From positions 248,001-312,000 of the forward strand of contig JAZKXZ010000025.1 of the NCBI GenBank assembly GCA_045611845.1: a stretch of 64,000 bases of DNA, given 5' to 3'. The position numbers and the translations under genes are program-made. This stretch comes from Enterocola sp045611845. Its GTDB lineage: Bacteria > Bacteroidota > Bacteroidia > Bacteroidales > Paludibacteraceae. A model generated the notes under the pieces. That model was not told where the DNA came from and made no database searches. It worked only from the letters and a program-made list of their open reading frames with translations. Below are positions 44,068 to 53,475 of this stretch, piece after piece (within the stretch, counting starts at the first letter, position 1; every line of letters starts with the position of its first letter).

Positions 44068-44983
44068 AATATAGTGGTGTTTTATAATATTGTGCGTAAC
44101 CGTAATCGTCTATCTGAGCTTCTTCCATGTGGAAACTAACAGAAACTACTTCGCCTAAAGCGCTTAAATCCCATTTAGTCCAGTCAATTGCCCAAGTGTC
44201 ATAATTATTGCCTTCTGCTAAAACAATTTCTACAGAACTTTCACTTCCATCAGCCTTTTTGCCAGTGGCAACAAGTTTTAATACGTCATCATCATCATAA
44301 GCCTCAGAAAACTGGTTGCCATTCAACATACAATACAATGTAACGGCAGGTATGCAAACATACATACTTTTAATGGTGTGAGCATCCCCGTCTGCAAAAC
44401 TAAGAGTGTTTTTTACCTCAGTGTTTACTTGAGAGTCATTGTACGCTATCGCAAAATTGCTAGAACCATTTGCACCAGATTCATTTAAAATAGACAACTG
44501 ATGATTGTAAATGTCATAGTCTTGCTCCATAGTTTCCAATGTGGTAGTGATATTTGAAACTACCATGCCACCACCAGAAAGTGAATATCCACCCCAGTTG
44601 AAAGGGAATGTATGAGAAAGACCAGTATTATTTTCGTCAGTCCAATTGTATGTAGCATTATTGTTCACCATATCATAAATTAGAGCACTCATTCCGTATG
44701 CTTGCTCAGAAGCAGCAGGAATTAAATCCGACCATTTTTCTACATTTACACCGCAATAATCCAATGAATATGCAGGAAATTTTGCATCGCTATCCTCAAA
44801 AGTAAGCACTTTAGTGGTAACCACAGGCTTTTCTGGTCCTTCTGGAGCAGTAAAACTAATTTTCTCTACATCAGAAACTGCATAGGTTTCTACAGTGCCA
44901 TCTGTTTTATAAACATAAAAATTTGTTTGGGCGATAGCCATCAATGGCAATAAAAACAATATAGTGTGTAATATCTTTTTCAT
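44039..44983 (-). CDS. DUF4465 secreted protein of the B12 locus (BtuH-type candidate)
   Basis: A 314-residue secreted protein with a signal peptide (TILFLLPLMAIAQ), a short module FYVYKTDGTVETYAVSDVEKISF (residues 22-44) and a DUF4465 beta-sandwich from about 60 (LTFEDSDAKFPAYS) to the end. DUF4465 proteins are regular members of Bacteroidota B12 loci; I believe the corrinoid-binding BtuH proteins belong here, which I cannot confirm. The N-terminal module is shared with the next gene upstream. Confidence 0.8.
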   Translation of the reverse strand: MKKILHTILFLLPLMAIAQTNFYVYKTDGTVETYAVSDVEKISFTAPEGPEKPVVTTKVLTFEDSDAKFPAYSLDYCGVNVEKWSDLIPAASEQAYGMSALIYDMVNNNATYNWTDENNTGLSHTFPFNWGGYSLSGGGMVVSNITTTLETMEQDYDIYNHQLSILNESGANGSSNFAIAYNDSQVNTEVKNTLSFADGDAHTIKSMYVCIPAVTLYCMLNGNQFSEAYDDDDVLKLVATGKKADGSESSVEIVLAEGNNYDTWAIDWTKWDLSALGEVVSVSFHMEEAQIDDYGYAQYYKTPLYFAFDNVEVQ

Positions 44984-44987
44984 AAGT

Positions 44988-45455
44988 TTATTTTTTAATG
45001 AATTTAATACATTGGTTATTAACTTTTAAAATATAAGTACCTTTTGTTAAGTCACTTACCTCTACTTTGTTTCCTCTCTCGGTCATTAGGCATTTGCCAG
45101 AAAGGTCATAGATAAATAGAGGTTCTGTTTCAGAAACTCCCAAAACATTCAAGGTGTTTACCACAGGGTTTGGATAAGCATACACTTTGGCTTCTGCAGA
45201 TTCATCTATAGATGTTGGCACATCTTGCATCGTACCAAATAGCAAGGTTTGAATACCTTCCATTTGAATGCCATCTTTACCCACTAGGGTCATAGACGAA
45301 CTACCTCGATTTGTTTCAAACAAAATTTCTTCCACAGACGCGAGTCTGTACTCATACTCATTACCGTCCGATGTAATAGCCACCACAGACGGTACTTGTG
45401 CTGATGCTGTGAGGTATCCCCCTACAAGCATCACAAGAACCAGTAATTTTTTCAT
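44988..45455 (-). CDS. Small secreted protein with T9SS-type C-terminal tail
   Basis: A 155-residue protein, first gene after the riboswitch. It has a signal peptide (LLVLVMLVGGYLTASA), the module VVAITSDGNEYEYRLASVEEILF like that of the next gene, a loop of about 40 residues, and a C-terminal domain (YAYPNPVVNTLNV, FIYDLSGKCLM, LTKGTYILKVN, FIKK) of the type A sorting domain used by T9SS. There is hardly any cargo between module and tail. Function unknown; perhaps a corrinoid-related surface protein. Confidence 0.75.
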   Translation of the reverse strand: MKKLLVLVMLVGGYLTASAQVPSVVAITSDGNEYEYRLASVEEILFETNRGSSSMTLVGKDGIQMEGIQTLLFGTMQDVPTSIDESAEAKVYAYPNPVVNTLNVLGVSETEPLFIYDLSGKCLMTERGNKVEVSDLTKGTYILKVNNQCIKFIKK

Positions 45456-45674
45456 AAATAATGTAATTAAGTTATAAACTATTCCTTTAGGTCACGGATA
45501 TAGAATACACTTAAATACATACCTAGCTTATGATAAAACTATACACATATAACTCTCTCGTTACTAAGTAAATAGTATGACACACAAGTAAACGAGATAA
45601 AAAATAAAAAAAAGGCTAAATATGCTTTAGTTGATTCTTTACCCGTAATCCTGCAGGTCATAAATCTTATGTTT

Positions 45675-45880
45675 TGCGTTAGGTAGGTCTTCTGACTCGT
45701 TCCGTTTTTTACGCCTTCCCAGCTAAAAAGCCAGTGGCAAAGTGTGTAAAAAATTTTTATCCCTTTGGGAGAATCCCTTATGTGGAATCCTTCAGGGAGG
45801 AACTTACAGCAACAGGCATTGTTTTGGATTTTCACCAAATTCCCTTTTCACTCATCTGCCGAACGTGCAGACTAAGCGCC
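45675..45880 (-). promoter_or_regulatory. Cobalamin riboswitch
   Basis: Read on the minus strand, the conserved order is present: GGTGAAAATCC, GCTGTAAGTTC, a GAAGGATTCCAC arm, GCCACTGGC (the B12-box core), GGGAAGGCG and GAGTCAGAAGACCTACCT. It lies between a promoter at 45892-45899 and a secreted-protein, BtuG and BtuB operon, so high B12 should switch the operon off. Boundaries are approximate. Confidence 0.92.
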
Positions 45881-45891
45881 TAATGCGATGG

Positions 45892-45921
45892 CAAAGGTAG
45901 TAAAATTTTTAATAATACAAA
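45892..45921 (-). promoter_or_regulatory. Promoter of the B12 operon
   Basis: Minus-strand TACCTTTG at 45899-45892 with TTTG at 45921-45918, 18 bases apart: a good -33/-7 pair for Bacteroidota sigma factor. It starts the riboswitch leader. Confidence 0.65.
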
Positions 45922-45941
45922 AATTTCCAAAAAAAATGTGA

Positions 45942-45949
45942 TAAATTTG
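45942..45949 (+). promoter_or_regulatory. -7 promoter box for the helicase gene
   Basis: TAAATTTG, 19 bases before the ATG at 45969, overlapping the zone of the divergent B12 promoter. Confidence 0.5.
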
Positions 45950-45968
45950 CAGTCTGAAAATCTTACCT

Positions 45969-47351
45969 ATGTTATTCAAACACTGCATATTAAAACACTT
46001 TAAATTTGAGCCTACCAAGGACCAGACCACGTTTATCGACCTTTTTGCATCGTTTATGACAAAAAGAGAGTCGCATAAAACTTTTTTGCTTAAAGGATAT
46101 GCAGGTACAGGTAAAACCACACTTGTGAGTGCACTTGTAAAGACATGTAAAGAACTAAACATACCTATTATTTTGCTAGCACCCACAGGTAGAGCAGCAA
46201 AAGTGTTGGGCAACTATTCTTCTGCACCAGCTTCCACTATCCATCGCGCTATTTATCACAAAAAATCTATGGATATAGCATCAAACTTTGTGTTAGGATT
46301 CAATAAGATTTCAAATGCTCTTTTTGTGGTAGATGAGGCATCTATGATAAACACCTCTAGCGAAAGTTTTTTTGGCACTGGCGACTTGCTTTCAGACTTG
46401 ATAGAGTATGTATTTTCAGGAGCACCAAATACCAAACTTCTTTTGCTCGGCGACGATGCCCAATTGCCTCCTGTTTTCCAAGAATACTCGCCAGCACTAG
46501 ATGTGAAAAAACTAGAAAGTATGGGGCTTGATGTTACCTCTCATACACTCACAGAAGTGCTTCGTCAGTCGGAGGAAAGCGGTATTTTAGTCAATGCCAC
46601 ACATATTAGACAAAATATAGAAAGTCCAGAAAGCCTGCAACTACAATGTTTTCCAGATGTGATAAGGGTAGATGGCAGCAACTTTGTTGAGTGTATAGAG
46701 CAATCTTTTGCCACAGTAGGTATGGAAGAAACATTGATAGTGACTCGCTCCAACAAAATGGCAAGCCTTTATGCAAATGGCATTAGAAATAGAATCCTTA
46801 GCAAAGAAGGAAAACTTTCCAATGGCGACAAACTAATGGTGCTAAAGAATAACTATTTCTTTGGTGGCGACTACGGACTAGAACTGATAGCCAATGGCGA
46901 TATGGCAGAAATTGTTCGTATAGGCAAAACAAAAGAACTATATGGAATGAATTTTAGAGATTTAACTCTCTATTTTTCAGACTATTCATACGAAATAGAT
47001 GTAACCATACTCGAAGAGTCTCTCACATGCGTTACTCCTGCCGAACTGCAAGAACTCAACACAAAACTTTTCAAGGCGGTAGAAGAAGATTATGCTCACA
47101 TAAAGTCTAAAAAAGAGCGTTACAAGAAGATGCGAGAAGATAAATATCTTAATGCTCTGCAAGTGAAATTAGCGTATGCAATTACTTGCCACAAAGCTCA
47201 AGGTGGTCAGTGGAAACACATTTATGTGGATATGGGACGCATAGCAAAAGACGAAATAGATATAAGTTTTATGCGTTGGCTCTACACAGCAGTAACTCGT
47301 GCCACAGAAAAACTGTATTTAATACAGTTCTCCGATGATTATTTTAAATAA
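45969..47351 (+). CDS. RecD2-like ATP-dependent DNA helicase
   Basis: A 460-residue superfamily 1 helicase. Walker A is GYAGTGKTTL (about residues 43-52), Walker B VVDEASM, motif III LLGDDAQLPPV, and the C-terminal UvrD-C2 block YAITCHKAQGGQWKHIYVDMG with LYTAVTRATEKLYLI. It lacks the long N-terminal part of RecD2, as in the compact AAA helicases of Bacteroidota. DNA repair or recombination role is inferred from family. Confidence 0.92.
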   Translation: MLFKHCILKHFKFEPTKDQTTFIDLFASFMTKRESHKTFLLKGYAGTGKTTLVSALVKTCKELNIPIILLAPTGRAAKVLGNYSSAPASTIHRAIYHKKSMDIASNFVLGFNKISNALFVVDEASMINTSSESFFGTGDLLSDLIEYVFSGAPNTKLLLLGDDAQLPPVFQEYSPALDVKKLESMGLDVTSHTLTEVLRQSEESGILVNATHIRQNIESPESLQLQCFPDVIRVDGSNFVECIEQSFATVGMEETLIVTRSNKMASLYANGIRNRILSKEGKLSNGDKLMVLKNNYFFGGDYGLELIANGDMAEIVRIGKTKELYGMNFRDLTLYFSDYSYEIDVTILEESLTCVTPAELQELNTKLFKAVEEDYAHIKSKKERYKKMREDKYLNALQVKLAYAITCHKAQGGQWKHIYVDMGRIAKDEIDISFMRWLYTAVTRATEKLYLIQFSDDYFK

Positions 47352-47357
47352 AATTAT

Positions 47358-47365
47358 TACCTTTG
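47358..47365 (+). promoter_or_regulatory. -7 promoter box
   Basis: TACCTTTG, 22 bases before the ATG at 47388. Confidence 0.5.
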
Positions 47366-47387
47366 TGAATAAACGTTATTTAAGGTT

Positions 47388-49154
47388 ATGAAGATAAAAA
47401 CACTTATATTTTTAACATTAGCAATATTTGGTTTCGTCTCTTGTGTAGATGACAAGTACGATTTCAATAATTTGGATACTACAGTGGAGCTTGAAACAGA
47501 ATTGGTGGGTCCACTTGCATATTCAAAACTCAACATTGTGGATGTACTTAGCATAGATTCGTTGGGTGAGTTTGAGATAAATATAAACGGAGATACTCTG
47601 ATTATTGTCAAACAAGATAGTCAATATCTTGGCAACGACCTTATAGACCAACTTCAAGTGCTTCCATCTACTACATTCAACCTAAATGTGCCTGTAGGTC
47701 TGCTAAGTTTGTTGGAACCTACCGAAGCAGAAATCAATTATGATTTAGAACTAAAATTTCCAAATATCAACACCAACGAAAACGAACGTTTGGATAGTAT
47801 ATTAATGGGCCAGTCAAATATAGATGTAAGAATCAACTTCCCAAAGAAAATGAAGGAAGGCTCATTTTTAAAACTTACATTTAAAGAAGATGAACTTTTA
47901 CTTAATCCAGAAATATACCCAGAGAATGCAATAGAAATAGACCTTACCAATATAGATGAGGAACATCCACTAATCGAAACACATATCAATCTGTATGGTG
48001 CTATGCTAAGATTATCTGGTAAAGATAATATTCATATAAACTTTACTGGTTTTGTGAGCACAGTAAAAGATATGGATATTTCAAACGTGTTTGAAATTGC
48101 CTTAGATTGCTCACACATGATACCACACGTTACCTTTATCAACATTGGTAATGCACGAGATATTGTAGAAAAAGAAAAGGTAATAGAATTTGATTATGCA
48201 CAAGATGTGTATCAATCAGGACTAAACCTTCCTTTCTACGACCCAGAAATCTTTATGACTTGCCACAACAATATTGGTGTGCCTGCAAGATATTTTATAG
48301 ACTATGTAGAAGGTATTTCATCAAGCACAGGCGAAGTGGTAAGAGCCGATTTCAACGGTGAGGATGGTATGTCGATTGTGTTAAATACACCTTCATACGA
48401 GGAAATTCAAGGACTATCTCACCAAGAACTTCTAAACTACGACGTATCGAAACTAACAAAATATACAGAACTTACTCTTAATAGAGAAAATGGTCACACC
48501 GACCGTTTGTTCAAAATTAAGGTGGACAAACTAAGATACAAATATCGTATCCGCTCAGAAGAAACCGACAGAAGTAAAGTACACTTCTTCTTCTACAATA
48601 GCGATATTCAAACAAAAGAAGTAACAAAACTTCCTCTTTGGTTTGAAGGCGACGAGGAAAACCCAGACAAAAACTTCAGACTAACAAGACAAGATACAGT
48701 TTCTCTATCTGTAGGCTCGCTTTCATTTTTGCAAGAGGCTACCATTTCAGAAAATAGTAAAGCAGTACTGAAATTCTATTATAAAAACCACTTGCCACTA
48801 GGAGTGGATGCAAAACTGAAATTTATAGATAGTGAAGATAACGAAATTATACTTGCATCAGCAAAAGAATTTGTGATAAAATCTGGCGAGGTGGATGCAC
48901 TAGGTAATGTGATTAAAGAATCAGAACCAGAAGAAATGCTTATGTTGGTTCTTCCTTACAAAGACTTAGAAAAGTTAATGTCTGAACAAGTAAGAGTTGT
49001 TTTTGAATATAAACTAGAAAACGAGGAACACAAAAATGTATTCTTGAAGTCAACAGACTGGTTAGACCTTAAGATTATGTTCCATATTACAGGCTCTGCA
49101 ATTTTAGATGCAGGAGAACTAATGGGCGGAAGTGAACCAGAAACTATAGAATAA
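47388..49154 (+). CDS. Large lipoprotein of unknown function
   Basis: A 588-residue lipoprotein (signal ending FVSC, Cys19), followed by VDDKYDFNNLDTTVELE and a beta-rich body with no motif I can name. Strand-turn patterns recur through residues 100-560 (for example LNVPVGLLSLLEP, LTFKEDELLLNP). It lies 20 bases before a DUF5723-like barrel gene; the two probably form an outer-membrane pair. Such pairs are frequent in Bacteroidales, but no function is known to me. Confidence 0.78.
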   Translation: MKIKTLIFLTLAIFGFVSCVDDKYDFNNLDTTVELETELVGPLAYSKLNIVDVLSIDSLGEFEININGDTLIIVKQDSQYLGNDLIDQLQVLPSTTFNLNVPVGLLSLLEPTEAEINYDLELKFPNINTNENERLDSILMGQSNIDVRINFPKKMKEGSFLKLTFKEDELLLNPEIYPENAIEIDLTNIDEEHPLIETHINLYGAMLRLSGKDNIHINFTGFVSTVKDMDISNVFEIALDCSHMIPHVTFINIGNARDIVEKEKVIEFDYAQDVYQSGLNLPFYDPEIFMTCHNNIGVPARYFIDYVEGISSSTGEVVRADFNGEDGMSIVLNTPSYEEIQGLSHQELLNYDVSKLTKYTELTLNRENGHTDRLFKIKVDKLRYKYRIRSEETDRSKVHFFFYNSDIQTKEVTKLPLWFEGDEENPDKNFRLTRQDTVSLSVGSLSFLQEATISENSKAVLKFYYKNHLPLGVDAKLKFIDSEDNEIILASAKEFVIKSGEVDALGNVIKESEPEEMLMLVLPYKDLEKLMSEQVRVVFEYKLENEEHKNVFLKSTDWLDLKIMFHITGSAILDAGELMGGSEPETIE

Positions 49155-49174
49155 ACCCAATAAATATTTAGAAT

Positions 49175-50641
49175 ATGAAAAAAATAATAGCAATATATAC
49201 AGTTTTATTATTGGGTTTCACCTCATTGTTTGCTACGCCAAATACAATGTACTTTATGGAATATCTTCCATATCAACAAACAATGAACCCTGCACTACAA
49301 CCAAGATGTACCACGTTTGTAGAACTTCCTGCAGTGTCAACAGTATCTGCATACGCAAATACAGGTGGCATCTCGTTAAATGACTTGTTTTATGTGAAGG
49401 ATAATAAATTTGTTACCTTTCTTCATCCAGAGTATGGAAATAAAGATGAACTTTATTCAAAACTAATGAAGTCTTTTGGTGCAGATGTAGAAACAGACAT
49501 AAGTCTTTTAGGCTTTGGTTTTAGAATAAAAGAAAAAGGCTATTTTACCTTCAACACATCGTTAAGAGTAGATGCTACAGTAGGTTTGCCAAAAGATATA
49601 GTTCTCCTAGGATTATGTGGCACACCAGATACTTTAACTGTAAATACCTACGATCTAACTACTCGTGCAATGCTAAACGCATACGCAGACTTTAATGTAG
49701 GATATTCTCACAAAATAAACGATGAATGGACAATTGGTGCAAAACTTCATATACTTTTAGGTTTACTAAATGTAAATGCAAAACTTCAAGATGCCACTTT
49801 AAATATGTCTCATGAAGAGTGGAATATTTCTGGAACTCTTGATGCAAAAATCTCTCAACCATTGTTAGACTTTACTACAGACGAAGATGGTAAGTTGAAT
49901 GGTTTCTCATTTAAAGAAAGTTTAGATGACATATTCTCAGCCTACAAGCCAAGTATAGGTGCCGCTTTAGACTTAGGAGCCGTATATCAACCAGTGCCAG
50001 AGGTAAAAATCTCTTTCTCTGTAAAAGATTTAGGCTTTATGGTCTGGGATACAGGCACTACAGAGCTAACAGGAGCAGTAGATTATTCATTCAAAGGTGT
50101 AGAAATAGGTACTTCTGCCTCTGAGGATAAGCCAGAGGTAGATGTGGAAACAGACGTGTTGTCGAGTGTAAATCTATATGCCAACAACGAGTTGGGTCGC
50201 TATACCTCAATGATGAATGGTAAAATTTATGCAGGTATAGAATATAATTTCCTAGACAATATGATGAGTATAGGACTTGTTTCTAAAACCTCATATAACT
50301 ACAACCACTGGGATGAAGAAATTACTGTAGGCTACAACCTGCGTCCTTGCTCATGGTTTGGTCTATCGGCTAGCTATTCATTAATCTCTGGCAGAAGTAG
50401 CACATTTGGTTTAGGAGTAAACTTAAGAATACCACCATTTAGTTTCTATGCTGTGTCAGATTACACACCAGTACACTACTCAGCAGTAGGTATCCCTTAT
50501 AAAACATCGGCAGTAAACGTACAAGCAGGTTTAGTATTAACCTTTGGTTGCAAAAAGAAAAAGATTAAATACGAACCAGTAGTAGTTGAAGATACTCTTC
50601 CAGATCCAGCGCCAGTATCTGCCGAAGTGTCAGAACAATAA
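49175..50641 (+). CDS. DUF5723-like outer-membrane beta-barrel protein
   Basis: A 488-residue outer-membrane protein. The signal peptide (IIAIYTVLLLGFTSLFA) is followed by NTMYFMEYLPYQQTMNPALQP, the usual DUF5723 start, then alternating amphipathic strands (GYSHKINDEWTIGAKLHILLG, LGAVYQPVPEVKISFSVKDLG, FGLSASYSLISGRSSTFGLG, by position) as in FadL/PorV-like barrels. A Lys-rich segment and Pro/Glu tail close it. Likely a porin-like or scaffold barrel paired with the lipoprotein upstream. Confidence 0.82.
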   Translation: MKKIIAIYTVLLLGFTSLFATPNTMYFMEYLPYQQTMNPALQPRCTTFVELPAVSTVSAYANTGGISLNDLFYVKDNKFVTFLHPEYGNKDELYSKLMKSFGADVETDISLLGFGFRIKEKGYFTFNTSLRVDATVGLPKDIVLLGLCGTPDTLTVNTYDLTTRAMLNAYADFNVGYSHKINDEWTIGAKLHILLGLLNVNAKLQDATLNMSHEEWNISGTLDAKISQPLLDFTTDEDGKLNGFSFKESLDDIFSAYKPSIGAALDLGAVYQPVPEVKISFSVKDLGFMVWDTGTTELTGAVDYSFKGVEIGTSASEDKPEVDVETDVLSSVNLYANNELGRYTSMMNGKIYAGIEYNFLDNMMSIGLVSKTSYNYNHWDEEITVGYNLRPCSWFGLSASYSLISGRSSTFGLGVNLRIPPFSFYAVSDYTPVHYSAVGIPYKTSAVNVQAGLVLTFGCKKKKIKYEPVVVEDTLPDPAPVSAEVSEQ

Positions 50642-50670
50642 AAATAAGAAACATTAAAATATAAAAAAAT

Positions 50671-50751
50671 ATGGGAACAATTTTAATATGTGGTTTTGTT
50701 TCTGCAATAGCAATCGCAGCATTTATTTATTATAGATTTTTAGATAAATAA
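50671..50751 (+). CDS. Possible 26-residue single-pass membrane peptide
   Basis: An ATG at 50671, 29 bases after the barrel gene, opens a 26-codon frame MGTILICGFVSAIAIAAF (first 18) then IYYRFLDK. It is one hydrophobic helix with a positively charged end, which fits a small membrane protein. There is no clear Shine-Dalgarno site, but that is common here. A terminator follows at 50791. Expression is unproven. Confidence 0.4.
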   Translation: MGTILICGFVSAIAIAAFIYYRFLDK

Positions 50752-50790
50752 TTTTAAAACGTAAAAAGGGGAACTGCCTAATATAAACCA

Positions 50791-50831
50791 AAAGCGCTGC
50801 TCAGGAAGAAAATGAGCAGCGCTTTTTTATA
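50791..50831 (+). terminator. Terminator after the barrel and small-peptide genes
   Basis: Perfect 13-base arms, aaagcgctgctca/tgagcagcgcttt, 9-base loop, then a T run. The A-rich left flank may also let it act on the convergent fadD transcript. Confidence 0.88.
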
Positions 50832-50848
50832 TTATACAAAGAGAAATT

Positions 50849-52660
50849 TTACTCGTACATTGCGTTTATCTCTTTTGCAAACAATTCGTTCACTACTTTA
50901 CGTTTTATTTTCAAGGTGTTTGTTAAGTGACCTTGGTCCATTGTAAATGCGTTTGGAAGCAGAGTAAAGCGTTTGATTTGTTCGTAACGAGCAAGCTCAG
51001 AGTTCTTTTCTATAATAATGCCGTCGTAAAGAGCAACCACCTCTGGAAGAGCAATAAGTTCTTCTTTAGAAGAGAATGTTAAGCCTTTGCTTGTAGCATA
51101 TTTAGATAAATTGTCGAAGTTTGGTACAATAAGCATAGACACGTATTTACGTTCGTTGCCTATTGCCACGCATTGATCGATATAGCTTGAGTCTGAGAAT
51201 AAACCTTCTAGGTGCTGAGGTGCAATATATTTACCACCAGCTGTTTTAAACAAGTCTTTGATACGGTCTGTGATGTAAAGGTTGTTTTGCATATCTATGT
51301 AACCAGCATCACCAGTTTTGAAGAATCCGTCTTCTGTATAAGATTCTGCATTAGCATCAGGACGTTTGTAATAACCTGGAGTAATAGTTTTACCTTTAAG
51401 AAGGATTTCGCCCTCGCTAGAGATTTTTACTTGTAGGTCTGGCATAATTTGACCGATAGAACCAATGATGTAGCCTCTATTGTTTAGAGGGAAGCAACAT
51501 ACAGTAGCACAAGATTCTGTCAGACCATAACCATAAACTAGGTTGATGCCAATAGCATGCATAAATTCTAGAATTTCATCAGCAAGTCTTGCACCAGCCA
51601 CAGGGAAGAAGTTACCATTGTCTAAGCCAGCAGCTTTCTTAACCTTGTTAAACAATGGTTTAGCAATAAATTTATATGCAAGACCAATGTTTAGTGGAGA
51701 GTGTTTACCATTGCGATAGTAATCTAGATTTCTGCGTCTGCCCACTTTTATAGCCCATTTGAAGATAGATTTAAGAAGTTTAGGACTGCCATTAATTTTG
51801 TCGTTTACTGCAGCATAAACTTTTTCCCAATAACGAGGCACTGCACACATAAGTGAAGGACGTACCTCTGGCATAATCTTAGCAATCTCTGCAGGACGTT
51901 TGTTGACATAAATCTGAATACCTTTTTGTAAGCAAAACATATCCCAAGCACGTTCAAATACGTGAGTGATAGGAAGGAATGCCATTGAAGTGTCTTTGTC
52001 AGAAGCAGATGTTAAGCGAATGTTGTGAATACGCATTGCTTCTGCATAGTTGTAATGACGAAGTTCCACACCTTTAGGATTTCCAGTAGTACCAGATGTG
52101 TAAAGAATGTTTACAAGGTCGTCGTTTGTAGCAAGAGCTTTACGAGCTGCAATTTCTTCTGTACGAGGATTTTTTAAGCCTTCTGCCAATAAATCGCTAT
52201 AGCGAATAGCTCTTTTTTCTCCTTTTAGGTCGATGCTAGGGTCGATAGCCACAATAGTGCGAAGAAATTTAGATTTCTTTAAAACCTCTAAAGCCACATC
52301 GTATTGATATTGCTCGCCAGCATAAATAACACCTATTTCAGAGTCATTTACAATGAATTCCACTTGTGCAGCGGTAGATGTTGCATAAAGTGGCACTGTG
52401 ATTGCATGTGCAGAGTAGTTGGCGTAGTCTGCCATTATAATTTCGCACATGTTTTGTGAGAAGATACCCACACGGTCATTAGATTTTACACCTAATCCGA
52501 TAATACCCGCAGCCAGTCCCTCTACAGTTTTGTCCATCTCTCTCCACGAAATCCCCTCCCACAAACCTGTCTCATCATTCCTGCCATAAATAGCTGCACG
52601 ATCACCATACTTTTCAGCTTGTTGGTGAATCAAGGTTGATAATACAAATTCTTTTTCCAT
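50849..52660 (-). CDS. fadD: Long-chain fatty acid--CoA ligase
   Basis: A 603-residue AMP-forming acyl-CoA synthetase. The P-loop is YTSGTTGNPKG (about residues 187-197), A5 motif YGYGLTESCA, A7/A8 block GYIDMQNNLYITDRIKDLFKTAGGKYIAP (by position about 460-490), and the C-terminal catalytic Lys region TNTLKIKRK. It resembles the membrane-associated Bacteroidota enzymes of about 600 residues that start with a Gln/Ala-rich helix. It is 3 bases after the RNase III stop, ending the acpP-fabF-rnc-fadD cluster. Confidence 0.94.
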   Translation of the reverse strand: MEKEFVLSTLIHQQAEKYGDRAAIYGRNDETGLWEGISWREMDKTVEGLAAGIIGLGVKSNDRVGIFSQNMCEIIMADYANYSAHAITVPLYATSTAAQVEFIVNDSEIGVIYAGEQYQYDVALEVLKKSKFLRTIVAIDPSIDLKGEKRAIRYSDLLAEGLKNPRTEEIAARKALATNDDLVNILYTSGTTGNPKGVELRHYNYAEAMRIHNIRLTSASDKDTSMAFLPITHVFERAWDMFCLQKGIQIYVNKRPAEIAKIMPEVRPSLMCAVPRYWEKVYAAVNDKINGSPKLLKSIFKWAIKVGRRRNLDYYRNGKHSPLNIGLAYKFIAKPLFNKVKKAAGLDNGNFFPVAGARLADEILEFMHAIGINLVYGYGLTESCATVCCFPLNNRGYIIGSIGQIMPDLQVKISSEGEILLKGKTITPGYYKRPDANAESYTEDGFFKTGDAGYIDMQNNLYITDRIKDLFKTAGGKYIAPQHLEGLFSDSSYIDQCVAIGNERKYVSMLIVPNFDNLSKYATSKGLTFSSKEELIALPEVVALYDGIIIEKNSELARYEQIKRFTLLPNAFTMDQGHLTNTLKIKRKVVNELFAKEINAMYE

Positions 52661-52663
52661 TTT

Positions 52664-53470
52664 TTAATTGTTAATATTAGTATTGTTAGGATCTTTTACC
52701 AATGAAATGTCTGGTTTTATACTGCTAAGCTCTCTTCTAAAACTCTTTTGTTTAATCTTGACCAATGCGTCTTTGCATGCCAACTGTTGAGCTTCTTTTT
52801 TAGTATAACCAGTGCCAGTCCCCACTAATATACCTTCTACTTTAAGTTTTGTAGTAAACCTAGATGAGTTAGTTGATTTTTCGTAAATTGGAGGTTCGAA
52901 AATAAATTCGTAATCAACTTTTCTGTGTTGAGTCCACTCTATAAACCTAGATTTGAAGTTGATTTCTTGTTTAGCCAACTTCTCTATGTCTATATGCTTT
53001 TCTTTAATAAGTTTGAGTATAAATTTTTTGCTTTTTGCGTATCCTCTATCCATAAAAATAGCGCCCATAAGTGCTTCAAAGGCATTGCCATTTATATGTG
53101 CTTTAAATTGTGGGGTGTGCTCGTTAGAAGATACAAGTTTGTTTAGACCTATCTTTACTGCTAGGTCGTCTAATGTGGCGCGTTGAACTATCTTTGAACG
53201 TAGATTTGTTAGTTCGCCTTCGCGTTTGTTTGAGTAGTTCTGATATAGAATTTCAGAAATGACGGTGCTTAGAACAGAGTCTCCTAAAAATTCTAGTCTT
53301 TCATTGTTCTGCAGTCTGCTTCTCGACTCATTACTCACAGAAGAGTGGGTAAGAGCTAATTGGTAATAGTCCCATTTTCTGGGACTAAAACCTAGTATAT
53401 TTTTTAGCTTGGAATAATTTTGTCTCTCTTTTTTAGAAAGTTTTATTCTTTGTATAAGAGTCAGTATCAC
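52664..53470 (-). CDS. rnc: Ribonuclease III
   Basis: A 268-residue RNase III. The catalytic signature is NERLEFLGDSVL (about residues 57-68), with the second acidic patch in NAFEALMGAIFMDRG, then a double-stranded RNA-binding domain (KLKVEGILVGTGTGYTKKEAQQLACKDAL by position about 208-236). It processes rRNA and structured mRNA. The acpP-fabF-rnc order is standard in Bacteroidota. Confidence 0.96.
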   Translation of the reverse strand: MILTLIQRIKLSKKERQNYSKLKNILGFSPRKWDYYQLALTHSSVSNESRSRLQNNERLEFLGDSVLSTVISEILYQNYSNKREGELTNLRSKIVQRATLDDLAVKIGLNKLVSSNEHTPQFKAHINGNAFEALMGAIFMDRGYAKSKKFILKLIKEKHIDIEKLAKQEINFKSRFIEWTQHRKVDYEFIFEPPIYEKSTNSSRFTTKLKVEGILVGTGTGYTKKEAQQLACKDALVKIKQKSFRRELSSIKPDISLVKDPNNTNINN

Positions 53471-53475
53471 AAATT

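Noticed and set aside
45600..45680. tRNA-like fold near the riboswitch
   Set aside because: The structured text belongs to the cobalamin riboswitch and its expression platform; no anticodon arm or TTCGANNC pattern.
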